A stretch of 64,000 nt of DNA from Nakamurella panacisegetis (GCF_900104535.1 NZ_LT629710.1:1798001-1862000), one strand, 5' to 3'; shown: positions 8,780 through 17,415, counted from the stretch's first letter. The notes: generated by a model not told the origin, from the sequence alone. Made by a program: numbers and translations.

Positions 8780-10059
8780 CGATCTGGTTCTGATCGGACC
8801 GGACAAGCGGTTGGGAGGGCGTCGATGAGCTGGTCAAGTTCCTCGGCGGTGTTGTAGTAGTGCACGGAGGCGCGGACCAGGTCAGGAAGACCGCGGGCGG
8901 GCAGATCCAGGCGGGCGTGCTCGACGAGCGAGACACTGGTGTTCACACGCCGCTCGGACAGCCGGCGCTGCACATCCTGGGCGGATACTCCATCGATCGT
9001 GAAGGTGACGATTCCGCAGCGCCGTTGCCCCTGGTCGTGCACTTGCACACCATTGATGCCTTGTAGCTGTGCTCGTAGCCGGTCGGCGAGAGCGGTGACC
9101 CTGGCTTCGATGGGGGTCAGACCCCAGGACAGGGCGTAGTCCACGGCGACGCCGAGGCCGATCTTGGCGGCATAGTTGGTCTCCCAGGTTTCAAAGCGCC
9201 GCGCGTCGGGACGGATCACGTACCGGTCCGGGGCGGTCCAGGTGGCGGCGTGCAGGTCTAGGAACGGTGGCTCGAGTTTGTCCAGGATCGACTCGCGCAC
9301 GTAGAGGAATCCGGTCCCCCGGGGTCCGCGGAGGAATTTGCGCCCGGTCGCCGACAGCATGTCGCAGCCGATCCGGTCGACGTCGATGGGCATCTGTCCG
9401 ATCGACTGGCAGGCATCGAGCAGGAACGGGACACCCGCCTCCCGAGCGGTCGCGCCGACCTGCCCGGCTGGGTTGACCAGCCCGCTGTGCGTTGGCACAT
9501 GGGTCATTGCTATGAGCTTGACGGGTCCTGCGCCGTGGTCGTTCAGGCGTCGCTGTAGGTCGTCCACCGAAAGCTGGCCGTATTCGTCATCGTCAACCGG
9601 TTCCACCACTGCGCCGGTGCGGGCGGCCACCTGCAGGAGCGCAATGACGTTACTGGCGTACTCGGCGGCACCCCCGGTCAAGATCCGGTCGCCCGGCTTG
9701 AACGACATCGCGTAGAACGCCATGTCCCAGGCGCGGGTGGCGTTCTCCACCACCGCAATCTCCTCGACTCGGGCGCCGATGAGCCGGGCAATCGCTGCAT
9801 ACGTGCCCGCCACTTGTTCGGCCGCGGCCGCCGCGGCCTCGTACCCACCCAGCTCCGCCTCGCGGTGCAGATGTGCCACCACAGCCTCAGTCACCGGTAC
9901 CGGCGGTAGTGCCGCACCGGCGTTGTTCAGGTGCGCCACCCGGCGCGTCCCCGGAGTGTCCCGCCGAGCTTGCTCAACGTCAACAACATCATTGACGGCA
10001 TCGCCGACCAGGCAGGCGGACTTGAGATCTGGGCTGCACGACGTTCGGTACACGGCCAT
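8776..10059 (-). CDS. aminotransferase class V (cysteine desulfurase / epimerase-like PLP enzyme)
   Basis: 427 aa of fold-type I PLP enzyme. [11 protein letters not shown] near residue 43 is the typical start of the domain, Asp215 in [11 protein letters not shown] should contact the pyridine nitrogen, and Lys241 in [15 protein letters not shown] is the Schiff-base lysine. These match the NifS/isopenicillin-N-epimerase/EgtE-like group. No SufS-type partner genes are adjacent, so a sulfur donor role is not supported; a C-S lyase or amino-acid epimerase or lyase role in the local pathway is possible. It overlaps the SDR downstream by 4 nt and follows the SnoaL-like gene by 2 nt. Confidence 0.85.
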   Translation of the reverse strand: MAVYRTSCSPDLKSACLVGDAVNDVVDVEQARRDTPGTRRVAHLNNAGAALPPVPVTEAVVAHLHREAELGGYEAAAAAAEQVAGTYAAIARLIGARVEEIAVVENATRAWDMAFYAMSFKPGDRILTGGAAEYASNVIALLQVAARTGAVVEPVDDDEYGQLSVDDLQRRLNDHGAGPVKLIAMTHVPTHSGLVNPAGQVGATAREAGVPFLLDACQSIGQMPIDVDRIGCDMLSATGRKFLRGPRGTGFLYVRESILDKLEPPFLDLHAATWTAPDRYVIRPDARRFETWETNYAAKIGLGVAVDYALSWGLTPIEARVTALADRLRAQLQGINGVQVHDQGQRRCGIVTFTIDGVSAQDVQRRLSERRVNTSVSLVEHARLDLPARGLPDLVRASVHYYNTAEELDQLIDALPTACPVRSEPDR

Positions 10060-10061
10060 CT

Positions 10062-10445
10062 TTAGCGGCCTCCGTTTGCGCGGTAGTCGGCCGCGTTGTA
10101 CTGGATGTGGAGTTGTCCGATCTTGTTACCGTGGAACTTGAAGAACTCGGAAAAGCGGATGGTTCCGTTGGGGAGCTGGGCGTCGTAGAGCACTCCCGCT
10201 CCGGCCGAGGTGACGACAGCCTGAAGGATGGTGATGTCGCGGACCGTTTCGATGAAACCCCTTACCCCATGGGTGAATCGGATCCCGCCGGACATCCGAC
10301 CGGCGATCGGTCCGTCGAACACGAAATCGTCCGTGAGCAACGGCAGGAGGTCGCGCCCGTCCTGATACAGGTCGGCACCGCCGGTCAGGATGCTGTAGTA
10401 CCGATGAAGCGTGGGAGATTCCTCGATAGTGATGCCGGTGGACAT
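10062..10445 (-). CDS. SnoaL/NTF2-like fold small protein
   Basis: 127 aa, a cone-shaped NTF2-fold candidate: HRYYSILTGGADLYQDGRDL, LLTDDFVFDGP, then beta strands through IRFSEFFKFHGNKI and QLHIQYNAADYR. The family includes polyketide cyclases, ketosteroid-isomerase-like enzymes and many uncharacterised proteins. The ATG at 10445 has a strong AAGGAG about 6 nt upstream. It is translationally close to the PLP enzyme (2-nt gap), so a joint pathway is likely. No catalytic residue set can be assigned. Confidence 0.75.
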   Translation of the reverse strand: MSTGITIEESPTLHRYYSILTGGADLYQDGRDLLPLLTDDFVFDGPIAGRMSGGIRFTHGVRGFIETVRDITILQAVVTSAGAGVLYDAQLPNGTIRFSEFFKFHGNKIGQLHIQYNAADYRANGGR

Positions 10446-10546
10446 GGGTTACTCCTTAGGGTTGGAAATGGGCAGTGGTCACGCCGAGCGGATTGCAGGA
10501 AGGTTCTGATGCCCTGGTTCATTGGCGGCATCACCGCTCTCCCTGA

Positions 10547-11131
10547 CTAACCCCGACTAGGTACCAACGAATGCGCCGCGGCGACAACGGTTTCGGTGGT
10601 GCGCAGTGTCGCGAGGAGGGGCAGAACGAGGGTCAGGGAGTGTTCGTGTCGTGCCGGCGCGTCGGCCACGGCGTCGGTGACGACGACGACCTTGAGGCCT
10701 CGCTCGAAAGCAGAGCGGGCGGTGGACTCGACGGCTATGCCGGTCGCCAGGCCGCACAGGACAATCTTCTCGACGCTGAGCTCCGCCAGGAGCAGGGACA
10801 GTGTGGAGTTGGCAAAGGCGCTCCATCGAAGCTTGGACACGTGGTGCGAGACCTTCTCGAACAACGCGACCGGGAGTGCCGCATCGCCGGACCGCACGTC
10901 GCGTGCCGGTCGAGCGATTTCCGCTTCGGCGTTGATCGGCGCGGCCGACGGGTTTTCGAAGTCTGTTGAGACCGCGATGACCGGTCGCCCGGCTCCGGCG
11001 AACGCTTCCGCAAGTCTCACGGCGTTGGTCAGGACCGGTGCGCCGAGTCCGCCGGGCAGTCGACGGAGGATTCCCTCCTGGAGGTCCACGGTCACTAGTG
11101 CCGCTGATGTCAGGTCCACGATGGCGGTCAT
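10547..11131 (-). CDS. isochorismatase-fold hydrolase lacking the usual Cys
   Basis: 194 aa. The fold is clear: VTVDLQEG (Asp16), the SKLRWSAF lysine (Lys100), and CGLATGIAVESTARSAFERG. In cysteine-dependent members (nicotinamidase, YcaC-like) the nucleophilic Cys sits where Ala133 is found here (GIAVEST), so thiol catalysis at that position is not possible. True isochorismatases also lack that Cys. The ATG at 11131 overlaps the membrane-protein stop (ATGA), giving a MarR-membrane protein-hydrolase operon. A function in detoxification or aromatic metabolism is inference only. Confidence 0.8.
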   Translation of the reverse strand: MTAIVDLTSAALVTVDLQEGILRRLPGGLGAPVLTNAVRLAEAFAGAGRPVIAVSTDFENPSAAPINAEAEIARPARDVRSGDAALPVALFEKVSHHVSKLRWSAFANSTLSLLLAELSVEKIVLCGLATGIAVESTARSAFERGLKVVVVTDAVADAPARHEHSLTLVLPLLATLRTTETVVAAAHSLVPSRG

Positions 11132-11841
11132 CGTTCGGCCCCCTTGGCATCGCGCTCCGAGCCAGGCCGCACGCACAGGCCGACAGCGGTGACGAAGATC
11201 AGCAGCAGGGGAAGTGAGATCCACGCGGCGATGGAGAAGGTGTTGCTGCGCGCGAGGTATCCAATTGCCGAGGCGAGCAGGGCGACCCCGGTCGCAATAC
11301 CGGCGGGGAGGAGCCAGATCGGCAACCGCACTTGTCGACGCCACTGTGCAGCGGAGATCGCGAATGCGGTGGCCGCGAGGAGGAACATCTTGACCCCGTC
11401 GAGCTCATTCAGGGTGACCGATAGCGAACTGGCCAACGCCGTGTCGCCACCGCGCACAGCGATCTCGACCAGGCACACGCCCAAAACGGTCTGCACAAGC
11501 GAGATGACAACCGCCGCCACTCCGGAGATCAAGGCGGCACTGCGCGCCACTCCACGTGCAGTCGGCCGCCAGACCCCGATGACGACGATCAGAAGGGCAA
11601 GGGCCGCCACTCCTTCGGTCAGCAGAAACTGAAGCGTCAAGGCCGCGACGTGGGGCGCGTCCTGGCGAACGACGGCCGAACCGCTCGACGTCACAGTCGT
11701 CGTTGACGAGGTAAGAAAGAGCCCGATGATCCAGACCGCGCTGTATCCGACCGCTGCCGCCCGGAGCGGCCAGCGCCGAGTCGACACGGGTGGACGCAGT
11801 TGGGGTACCTGCACGGGCGGCGTGATCGTCGTGTCGGTCAT
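11128..11841 (-). CDS. polytopic membrane protein of unknown function
   Basis: 237 aa from the ATG at 11841, which overlaps the MarR stop (ATGA 11838-11841); the longer open frame reads antisense-like sequence and is rejected. At least six hydrophobic segments are visible (for example AAVGYSAVWIIGLFL, LALLIVVIGVW, MFLLAATAFAISAAQ, LLLIFVTAVGLC). After the first segment comes a 40-residue Ser/Thr-rich loop. I do not recognise a family. MarR-linked membrane proteins of this type often respond to organic solvents or toxic compounds, but nothing in the sequence proves that here. Confidence 0.75.
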   Translation of the reverse strand: MTDTTITPPVQVPQLRPPVSTRRWPLRAAAVGYSAVWIIGLFLTSSTTTVTSSGSAVVRQDAPHVAALTLQFLLTEGVAALALLIVVIGVWRPTARGVARSAALISGVAAVVISLVQTVLGVCLVEIAVRGGDTALASSLSVTLNELDGVKMFLLAATAFAISAAQWRRQVRLPIWLLPAGIATGVALLASAIGYLARSNTFSIAAWISLPLLLIFVTAVGLCVRPGSERDAKGAER

Positions 11842-12362
11842 GAGAGATCTCCTTTGGGTTCGTCGCGAGGGTGCGATTGCTCGGTGGTCGGCTCGAGGTT
11901 GGCGCGCGCTCTGGTCAAGAGCCGGATCAGGGTGGCTCGCTCCGACTCGTCGAATCCTTTGGTGGCGACGGCGTTCACCGAGTTGATGTGTGCGCTGATC
12001 GTTTCGCGCACACGCTGAATCTCGGCGGGTCGGGAGTCGGCCAGGTAAACCCTTTGGAGCCGGTTGTTCGCCGGGTCGCGGCGTCGCGTCACCAGGCCAC
12101 GCTCCTCCATCCGCTTCAGCATCACGGTGAGGGTGGCGGGGTCGATGGCCGTTTTCCGCGAGATCTCCTTCTGAGTCTGGCCGTCCTCGTTCCACAAACT
12201 GGCCATCACTCGCCACTGCGTCGGCGTGAAGGACAGGGCCTCGAATCGTGTTGCGAGCTCCGCCGTCATTCGATGAGAGACCCGGCCGACCAGGAATCCG
12301 AGACTCGAGACTAGGTCGGCGGTCGACGGGTCCACCGCACCTCTTACGATTGATGCATCCAT
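11838..12362 (-). CDS. MarR-family regulator
   Basis: 174 aa from ATG 12362. Winged-helix MarR core: SFTPTQWRVMASLW, QTQKEISRKTAIDPATLTVMLKRMEERGLV (recognition helix and wing), RRRDPANNRLQRVYLA. A longer start at 12380 exists, but a promoter (TTGACG at 12394-12399, TAGTAT at 12370-12375 on the minus strand) would place transcription start at about 12362, making a leaderless mRNA from this ATG. The -10 box sits inside a palindrome at 12361-12380, the likely autoregulatory operator. It heads the operon with the membrane protein and the isochorismatase-fold protein. Confidence 0.88.
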   Translation of the reverse strand: MDASIVRGAVDPSTADLVSSLGFLVGRVSHRMTAELATRFEALSFTPTQWRVMASLWNEDGQTQKEISRKTAIDPATLTVMLKRMEERGLVTRRRDPANNRLQRVYLADSRPAEIQRVRETISAHINSVNAVATKGFDESERATLIRLLTRARANLEPTTEQSHPRDEPKGDLS

Positions 12363-12399
12363 GGTTCGTATACTAACCATGGATCCGTGACCACGTCAA
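12361..12399 (-). promoter_or_regulatory. MarR promoter with embedded 20-bp palindromic operator
   Basis: On the minus strand TTGACG (12399-12394), an 18-nt spacer and TAGTAT (12375-12370) form a SigA-type promoter. The -10 box lies inside the palindrome 12361-12380, whose arms are ATGGTT and AACCAT around GTATAC (one mismatched pair). MarR dimers bind such 16-20 bp palindromes and occlude the -10 box. The -35 box overlaps the stop region of the upstream small membrane protein gene. Confidence 0.65.
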
Positions 12400-12716
12400 C
12401 CGCGCCGATCGTGTGGTGTTGTGGCGTGGTCGGAGCGGCTGTCCCCGAAGGCACCGGGGCCGGCACGGAAGAGCCCGGCCAGCAGAACGCCGACCGCACA
12501 CCCGATGAAGGCCGAGAACGGGTGGGAATCAGGCCGGGCCGTCATCCAGACCAGCCCGGCTACAAGGAACGATCCCCAGCCGGCCAGAAGATTGGCAACG
12601 GGGCGGTTGCTGAAGATCATCGGATACGAGGACTTGGTGATCCCGCGGACGAAATGCGGTACACCGTTCGCGCCGAAGAGGCCGACAACGAACATCAAGA
12701 GTGCGGAGACGATCAC
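12396..12716 (-). CDS. small membrane protein
   Basis: 106 aa from the GTG at 12716, preceded by GAAAGGCC about 6 nt upstream; a longer open frame begins at 12779 without a good ribosome-binding site. Three hydrophobic segments are visible: IVSALLMFVVGLFGANG, LLAGWGSFLVAGLVW and FIGCAVGVLLAGLF. The loop between the first two carries GVPHFVRGITKSSYP. I do not recognise the family. It is divergent from the TetR gene at 12802, so repression by that regulator is a reasonable guess; the 85-bp spacer has no obvious perfect palindrome. Confidence 0.65.
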   Translation of the reverse strand: MIVSALLMFVVGLFGANGVPHFVRGITKSSYPMIFSNRPVANLLAGWGSFLVAGLVWMTARPDSHPFSAFIGCAVGVLLAGLFRAGPGAFGDSRSDHATTPHDRRG

Positions 12717-12801
12717 GGGAGGCCTTTCGGAGCGGGAGCGGCTTCGTTCCACAAGTGTAGAACGAAATTGGCGAATCATTCACCATCCGTAGAATGAGCG
12801 C

Positions 12802-13446
12802 ATGTCTGAAGCTGTCACGTCGCGGAGCGCACAGCGTCGCACCACCCAGAAGCGGATTCTCGATGCCGCCCGCACTCTGTTCGCCGAGCGCGGTTTCGAC
12901 CGGACGACGATCCGCGCTGTAGCGGCCCTTGCATCAGTGGATCCCCGGCTCGTTTCGCACTACTACGGGTCGAAAGGGCTGCTGTTCACCGCTGCCGTTC
13001 GCCACCACGTGGGTCACGACGCCGACGGAGACCCGGTCGCGGCGTCGGAGGCGATGCTCACCAGCCTGGGAATGAAGATTTCCGGCCTGCCAGAGACGTC
13101 GATCGCGATGCTCCGGTCAATGCTCACGCACCCCGAAGCCGCTGAGCTCGCCCGCCGAGAGATCGACGACCAAATTCGGTCGCTCGCCGCAACGATCCGC
13201 GCCGATGACGCTGCAGTTCGCGCCGCACTGCTGCTCGCCACGACCATCGGAATCACTGTCGCCCGGGAATTACTGAAGGTCTCCGAGCTGCGAGCGGCCT
13301 CCCCATCCACCATCGCGGCCATACTCGAGCCGGCCTTCCACGCCCTCACCACCGGAGGCGACGCCGAACACCAGCCAGATGACGGCGAGGGTTCTGTCAG
13401 GCCTGCACCCGGATCACAGTCTCGTCGCATCCGCAGACCACGCTAG
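12802..13446 (+). CDS. TetR/AcrR-family regulator
   Basis: 214 aa. A canonical TetR HTH occupies about residues 15-60: TQKRILDAARTLFAERGFDRTTIRAVAALASVDPRLVSHYYGSK in consecutive helices. The remaining helical part is the ligand-binding domain (residues 65-185), followed by an arginine-rich low-complexity tail ending SQSRRIRRPR. It diverges from the small membrane protein gene. About 250 bp follow before the next gene, with only a weak CCCC/GGGG stem just after the stop. Confidence 0.88.
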   Translation: MSEAVTSRSAQRRTTQKRILDAARTLFAERGFDRTTIRAVAALASVDPRLVSHYYGSKGLLFTAAVRHHVGHDADGDPVAASEAMLTSLGMKISGLPETSIAMLRSMLTHPEAAELARREIDDQIRSLAATIRADDAAVRAALLLATTIGITVARELLKVSELRAASPSTIAAILEPAFHALTTGGDAEHQPDDGEGSVRPAPGSQSRRIRRPR

Positions 13447-13696
13447 GAACCCCCACGAAGGGGAAGTGTCACAGCCCACACTGAACCACTCCCCGTAGCC
13501 TCTGACTACAGAGAGCTACTCTGCAAGCACGAGACGGCGTTCGGTGGAGCCCGAGGAACGTGGTTTGTGGCCACATTCTTGGCGGGCAGGTCAGGTTCGG
13601 TCATCGCCGTCCAGATTGGTCGCCGGCGTTTCGGCGCGGCGTCGGGCCCGGCGTGTCACCAACCCCCGGGGGTACAACAGCTAACGCATCTGAGTA

Positions 13697-14305
13697 TCAG
13701 CCGAAGAATGCCTTGTCTCCATGGTGGCTCACCGCGTAGTAGAAGGCGTTGGCGGCTGTGCCACAGAGGGGTTTCCGCGGGTCGTACAGGTGCATCTTGC
13801 CGCACTGGATCTTCATGTTGGCCAGGAACCGCGAGTCGATGGAATTCTTCCGCGATCGGGTCCGATCGTAGTGATGCTTGGATCCGTAGTTGCGGTAGCC
13901 GAAGTCGTGCAGTACGCAGGATGACTTGAACACGCTCGAATAGACCAGGGATTCCGCCGGAATCGCGACCACGATGTAGCTGGGGAGGCTGCAGCCATCG
14001 GTTGACCAGTCGATCGCCGTCGGCCGCGTGCCCTTCCACGTCACGTAGGCGCCGGAGATCGAGGACGACGAGGTGAGCGGCGAGTACTCAACGTCCGAGA
14101 TGATCTGCGCCGTCGTTCTGGGCGGATCCGCCTGTGCGCTCGGCGCCACCCCCACGCCGACGACCACGACGGACATCGCCGCTACCAAACCGGCACGGAG
14201 TCGACGCAGTGGACTGCCGTTGAGCGCTCCGCCCCGGCTGACGCCGGAGCCGAGTTGACGCCGGGTTGGGCGCCATAGACCGACCGTGGATCGCTTGCTA
14301 CTCAT
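13697..14305 (-). CDS. secreted prokaryotic phospholipase A2
   Basis: 202 aa from the ATG at 14305 (AGAGGGGA upstream). A long signal region (RLRAGLVAAMSVVVVGVGVAPSAQA) ends near residue 59. The mature part has TAIDWSTDGCSLP, then the active-site motif SSCVLHDFGYRNYG with the catalytic His133-Asp134 pair, and later CGKMHLYDPRKPLCG. This is the prokaryotic phospholipase A2 family known from Streptomyces violaceoruber, a small extracellular calcium-dependent enzyme that hydrolyses the sn-2 ester. Four cysteines fit two disulfides. The gene is monocistronic and divergent from a TetR gene. Confidence 0.87.
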   Translation of the reverse strand: MSSKRSTVGLWRPTRRQLGSGVSRGGALNGSPLRRLRAGLVAAMSVVVVGVGVAPSAQADPPRTTAQIISDVEYSPLTSSSSISGAYVTWKGTRPTAIDWSTDGCSLPSYIVVAIPAESLVYSSVFKSSCVLHDFGYRNYGSKHHYDRTRSRKNSIDSRFLANMKIQCGKMHLYDPRKPLCGTAANAFYYAVSHHGDKAFFG

Positions 14306-14472
14306 ACGAGATCCCCTCTGTGAAGTCGCGGCGCCCGTGGTGTCCGCGGTGTCCTGGTGCACGCAACTCGCGATCCAAGTCTTCAAAGTGGAAGCCATCT
14401 CGAACCGCTTGCCCGCCGAGTGCGAACCGAAGTTAGCGCAACGAATGCCGGCCGTACACGACTGACCAGGAT

Positions 14473-14485
14473 AAGTAAGTTACTT
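14473..14485. promoter_or_regulatory. TetR-type palindromic operator
   Basis: AAGTAAGTTACTT is an inverted repeat with six-base arms around one G, the commonest type of TetR-family operator core. It ends one base before the TTG and seven before the GTG start of the TetR gene at 14487, so bound protein would block initiation of its own, probably leaderless, transcript. The same intergenic region also serves the divergent phospholipase gene. Confidence 0.65.
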
Positions 14486-14486
14486 T

Positions 14487-15233
14487 TTGAACGTGCCTAC
14501 GCGAGAACCTGGACAGCCGAAGCTCCCTCCGCGATCCCCTCGACGGACGGCCACACAGACCAAGCAGTTGCTGATGGATGTCGCGTTGCACATGCTCCAC
14601 GAGCGCGGCCCAACCGCCGGAGTCAGCCACGTCAAGTTGACCGATGTGCTGGACCGGGCCGGACTGACCACAGGTGCGGCCTACCGACTCTGGGACGACC
14701 AGAAGGCGTTCCACGACGACCTGGCGATCTACGCCGTGCGCTGGCGCGATCGGCAGTCGACCGAAACGACTGCTCACCGGGTCATGCCGATCATCCATTC
14801 CGGCGGCCCCTGGCAGGAGGTTCTCCGAGCTGGCGCAGAAGCCAACCTCCAATCGTTCCCGGAGGACATAGCCCTGCTGACCACGATGGCCCTCCGAGCC
14901 AGCGCCTACGGCCACCCCGCCCTACTCGAGGCGAGCCGTGAACGTCACGCCGAGGCCATGTCCGCCTACGGCAGTCTCTACCAGACGGTGCTGCACGCCT
15001 ATCGTCGCCAGCTGAAGCAGCCATTCACCCTCGACCACCTGTGCGCGCTTCTGGCCGCCCTTTCCGAGGGGTTCACATTGCAAGCCGCGACCGGAGAGCC
15101 CCACACCGTCGTCCAGATCAACAGTGACGATCCCCGGGTCGGTGAGCAGTGGACATTGCTCGCAGTCGCGGCTGTCGCCCTCATCGAACACATGACTGAA
15201 GACATCCCGGCGCCGGTTGCAGGTATGAGCTGA
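14487..15233 (+). CDS. TetR-like regulator
   Basis: 248 aa (TTG 14487; GTG 14493 is an equally possible start). The N-terminal HTH reads TKQLLMDVALHMLHERGPTAGVSHVKLTDVLDRAGLTTGAAYRLWDDQKAFHDDL in consecutive helices, with the TetR turn GLTTGAAYRLW. The C-terminal helical domain is long (about 170 residues). It follows a palindrome at 14473-14485 and converges on the MFS gene, whose stop lies 2 bp past its own. Targets other than itself are not evident; the divergent phospholipase gene is a candidate. Confidence 0.8.
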   Translation: MNVPTREPGQPKLPPRSPRRTATQTKQLLMDVALHMLHERGPTAGVSHVKLTDVLDRAGLTTGAAYRLWDDQKAFHDDLAIYAVRWRDRQSTETTAHRVMPIIHSGGPWQEVLRAGAEANLQSFPEDIALLTTMALRASAYGHPALLEASRERHAEAMSAYGSLYQTVLHAYRRQLKQPFTLDHLCALLAALSEGFTLQAATGEPHTVVQINSDDPRVGEQWTLLAVAAVALIEHMTEDIPAPVAGMS

Positions 15234-15234
15234 G

Positions 15235-16536
15235 TCAGAAGCCGGCCGGCGCTGTATCGGCGTCAGCAGGCCGCAGCCCGGGTCGCACGTCTGCATCCGT
15301 CACTTGACTGGCGTGCCGCCGGGTGGATCGACGTTCCTGGAGCCAGATGGCCACGCTGATCAACGGGAGGATCCCCGCAAACACGGTCACTCCGGTCCAG
15401 CCCCACTTAGACTGCACGACCGCGGTGATCGCTGAGGCCGCGGCGCCGCCGACAAAGACCGTGATCATGTAGACCGCGTTGACCCTGGCCCGCGCATCCG
15501 GGGAGAGGGAGTAGATCTCGCGCAGACTCAGGACCTGGTGGCTCTGCACCGCCAGGTCCAACAGCACCCCGGCCGCGGCGAGGAGGTACACGTTCGAGGC
15601 GCCGAATCCGGCCAAGGCCAGAGCGGCGACACCGATACCCAGAGCGGTGAGGCGCGCGACGGTCCCGTGACCGGCGTCGCCGAGGCGGCCGCCGACCGGG
15701 GCCGCGATCGCACCCGCCGCACCGACCAACGCGAACAGCGCCACGCCGGCCTGGGTGAAGTGATGACGATCGATGAGTTCGTAGCCGATCGCGGTCCAGA
15801 ACGCGGTGAATGCGCCGAACAGGCACGCCTGGGACGCGGCGCGGCGGCGCAACATCGGCTCGGTCCGGGCCAGGGTGACGACGGAAACCAGCAGGGTGCC
15901 GTACCGGGCGGTGTGGACGGGCTGGCGGCGGGGCAACAGCTTGAACAGGGCGATCGAGGTGAGCAGCATCAGCGCGGCCGAAATGATGTAGATGCTGCGC
16001 CAGCCCCAAGCGGCGGCGGCGAAGCTGGAGACGCTGCGGGCCAACATGATTCCCAGGAGCAGGCCGGTGGTCACCTGCCCGACGAACTTGCCGCGGCTCT
16101 CCGGCGGGGCCAGATGTGCCGCCAGCGGGATGAGGATCTGGGCCACCACCGAGGTGATCGCGACGGCCACCGACGCGGCGAGGAAGACCCAGAAGTCGGG
16201 GGCGAACCCGGCCAGGAGCAGGGCCCCGGCGGTGGCCACCAGCGTCCGTGAGGCCAGCTTGCGGTTCTCCAGCAGGTCACCCAGGGGCAGCAAGGTGGCC
16301 AGCCCGACGGCGTAGCCGATCTGAGTTGCCGTGACGACGAAGGTGGCCGTCGTCCGGTCGACGGCGAAGGCTCGGCTGATCAGATCTAGCAGGGGCTGCG
16401 AGTAGTAGAGATTGGCCACGCTGGCCCCGCAGGCGAAGGCGAGCACGATCGTGATGAGCCGCAGACTCCGCAGCCCGGATCCGGACCGGTCGGTCGTGGC
16501 GGCGTGGGCGATGGTGACAGCCGGGCGGGTTCGCAT
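15235..16536 (-). CDS. MFS transporter (drug/amino-acid exporter type)
   Basis: 433 aa with twelve hydrophobic segments. ASVANLYYSQPLLDLISRAF at the end of TM1 is typical of the YnfM/NepI-like MFS exporters, ESRGKFVGQVTTGLLLGIML lies in TM5, and APVGGRLGDAGHGTVARL provides the second-half loop 8-9 motif. The final 30 residues are cytoplasmic and polar. Directly upstream is a TetR regulator on the same strand, with a perfect 8-bp-arm palindrome between them, so expression is very probably repressor-controlled and inducible by the exported compound. Confidence 0.9.
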   Translation of the reverse strand: MRTRPAVTIAHAATTDRSGSGLRSLRLITIVLAFACGASVANLYYSQPLLDLISRAFAVDRTTATFVVTATQIGYAVGLATLLPLGDLLENRKLASRTLVATAGALLLAGFAPDFWVFLAASVAVAITSVVAQILIPLAAHLAPPESRGKFVGQVTTGLLLGIMLARSVSSFAAAAWGWRSIYIISAALMLLTSIALFKLLPRRQPVHTARYGTLLVSVVTLARTEPMLRRRAASQACLFGAFTAFWTAIGYELIDRHHFTQAGVALFALVGAAGAIAAPVGGRLGDAGHGTVARLTALGIGVAALALAGFGASNVYLLAAAGVLLDLAVQSHQVLSLREIYSLSPDARARVNAVYMITVFVGGAAASAITAVVQSKWGWTGVTVFAGILPLISVAIWLQERRSTRRHASQVTDADVRPGLRPADADTAPAGF

Positions 16537-16558
16537 GGCGTGGTCCTCACAGGCAGGA

Positions 16559-16577
16559 AGTGAACGGTACGTTCACT
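16559..16577. promoter_or_regulatory. perfect TetR-type operator upstream of MFS gene
   Basis: AGTGAACG-GTA-CGTTCACT is a 19-bp inverted repeat with two perfect 8-base arms. It lies 23-41 nt before the MFS start codon and 1 bp after the stop of the TetR gene. A site between regulator and transporter suggests that the transporter has its own repressible promoter even though both genes point the same way. Confidence 0.8.
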
Positions 16578-16578
16578 A

Positions 16579-17247
16579 TCAACTGGACGGTCCGCGAGAA
16601 ATTCCCGGCCCGCTGATGCCGGCCAGAAGCTGCTGGACCAACTGACGGGCGAAATCGTCGTCCAAGGGTTCGTGGCTGAAGAGCAGCCGGTAGTAGATGG
16701 GGGCGAACAGGCCATCGAGAGCCATCGGCACATCCAGGTCGGCCCGTAGCTCGCCCCGGTCGATTCCTCGGCGGATGGTGACCGCGGCCAGAGCTCGTCT
16801 CGGTCCGAACCAGTGCTCCCGCAACGCCTGGGCGATGTCCGGCTGGGACTGGGCCTCGGCCGCCAAGGCCCGCATGAGCGGGCCGGCCGGACCCTGGCTG
16901 AACAACTGAACCGCCCTCTGGACCAGGCCATACAGTGCGTCCCGAGTGGATAGCTCGGTGGATAGCGACCACGTGTCGGCAACGGCGACCATGAACCCTT
17001 CAAGGGCGACCGCACCTCGCGAGGGCCACCACTTGTAGATCGTCGCCTTGCTGACCCCGGCCCGCGCGGCGATGGCCTCCATGGTCGCGGCCGGCAGGCC
17101 GCCCTCGAGCATCAGCTCACCGGCGGCGGCCAAAATCGAGGAGCGACGCTCTTGGCTCCGGGGCCGGCCCGGGCGAACGCGCCCACCAGCCGGGCCGGCG
17201 ATCGGAACCTCACCGCCCGTCGACCCGTCTTCGGTATTTGTAGTCAC
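16579..17247 (-). CDS. TetR-family regulator of the adjacent MFS exporter
   Basis: 222 aa from the GTG at 17247. A TAGAGT -10-like box ends 7 nt before it, fitting a leaderless transcript; the longer frame to 17868 reads through the antisense of the lipoprotein gene. The HTH covers about residues 30-75: RRSSILAAAGELMLEGG, ATMEAIAARAGVSKATIYKWWPS. The C-terminal domain (WFGPRRALAAVTIRRGIDRGEL, DGLFAPIYYRLLF) is typical of TetR_C-type export regulators. It precedes the MFS gene, separated by the operator at 16559-16577. Confidence 0.88.
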   Translation of the reverse strand: MTTNTEDGSTGGEVPIAGPAGGRVRPGRPRSQERRSSILAAAGELMLEGGLPAATMEAIAARAGVSKATIYKWWPSRGAVALEGFMVAVADTWSLSTELSTRDALYGLVQRAVQLFSQGPAGPLMRALAAEAQSQPDIAQALREHWFGPRRALAAVTIRRGIDRGELRADLDVPMALDGLFAPIYYRLLFSHEPLDDDFARQLVQQLLAGISGPGISRGPSS

Positions 17248-17415
17248 GGCGTTTACTCTATCGCCGCCGGTCGGGTTCCGATCAGGCCAGACGGGACGAA
17301 TGCCGTTGACACCGAGGCGCCGCCGCGCGGTCCGGGGGGTTGGTGGGTGGAGGGGGAGTGAGCACAGGCGTGTGGGCCGTGCAACCTCGGTGCTTGCTGG
17401 TGCCGTCCTCATAGC

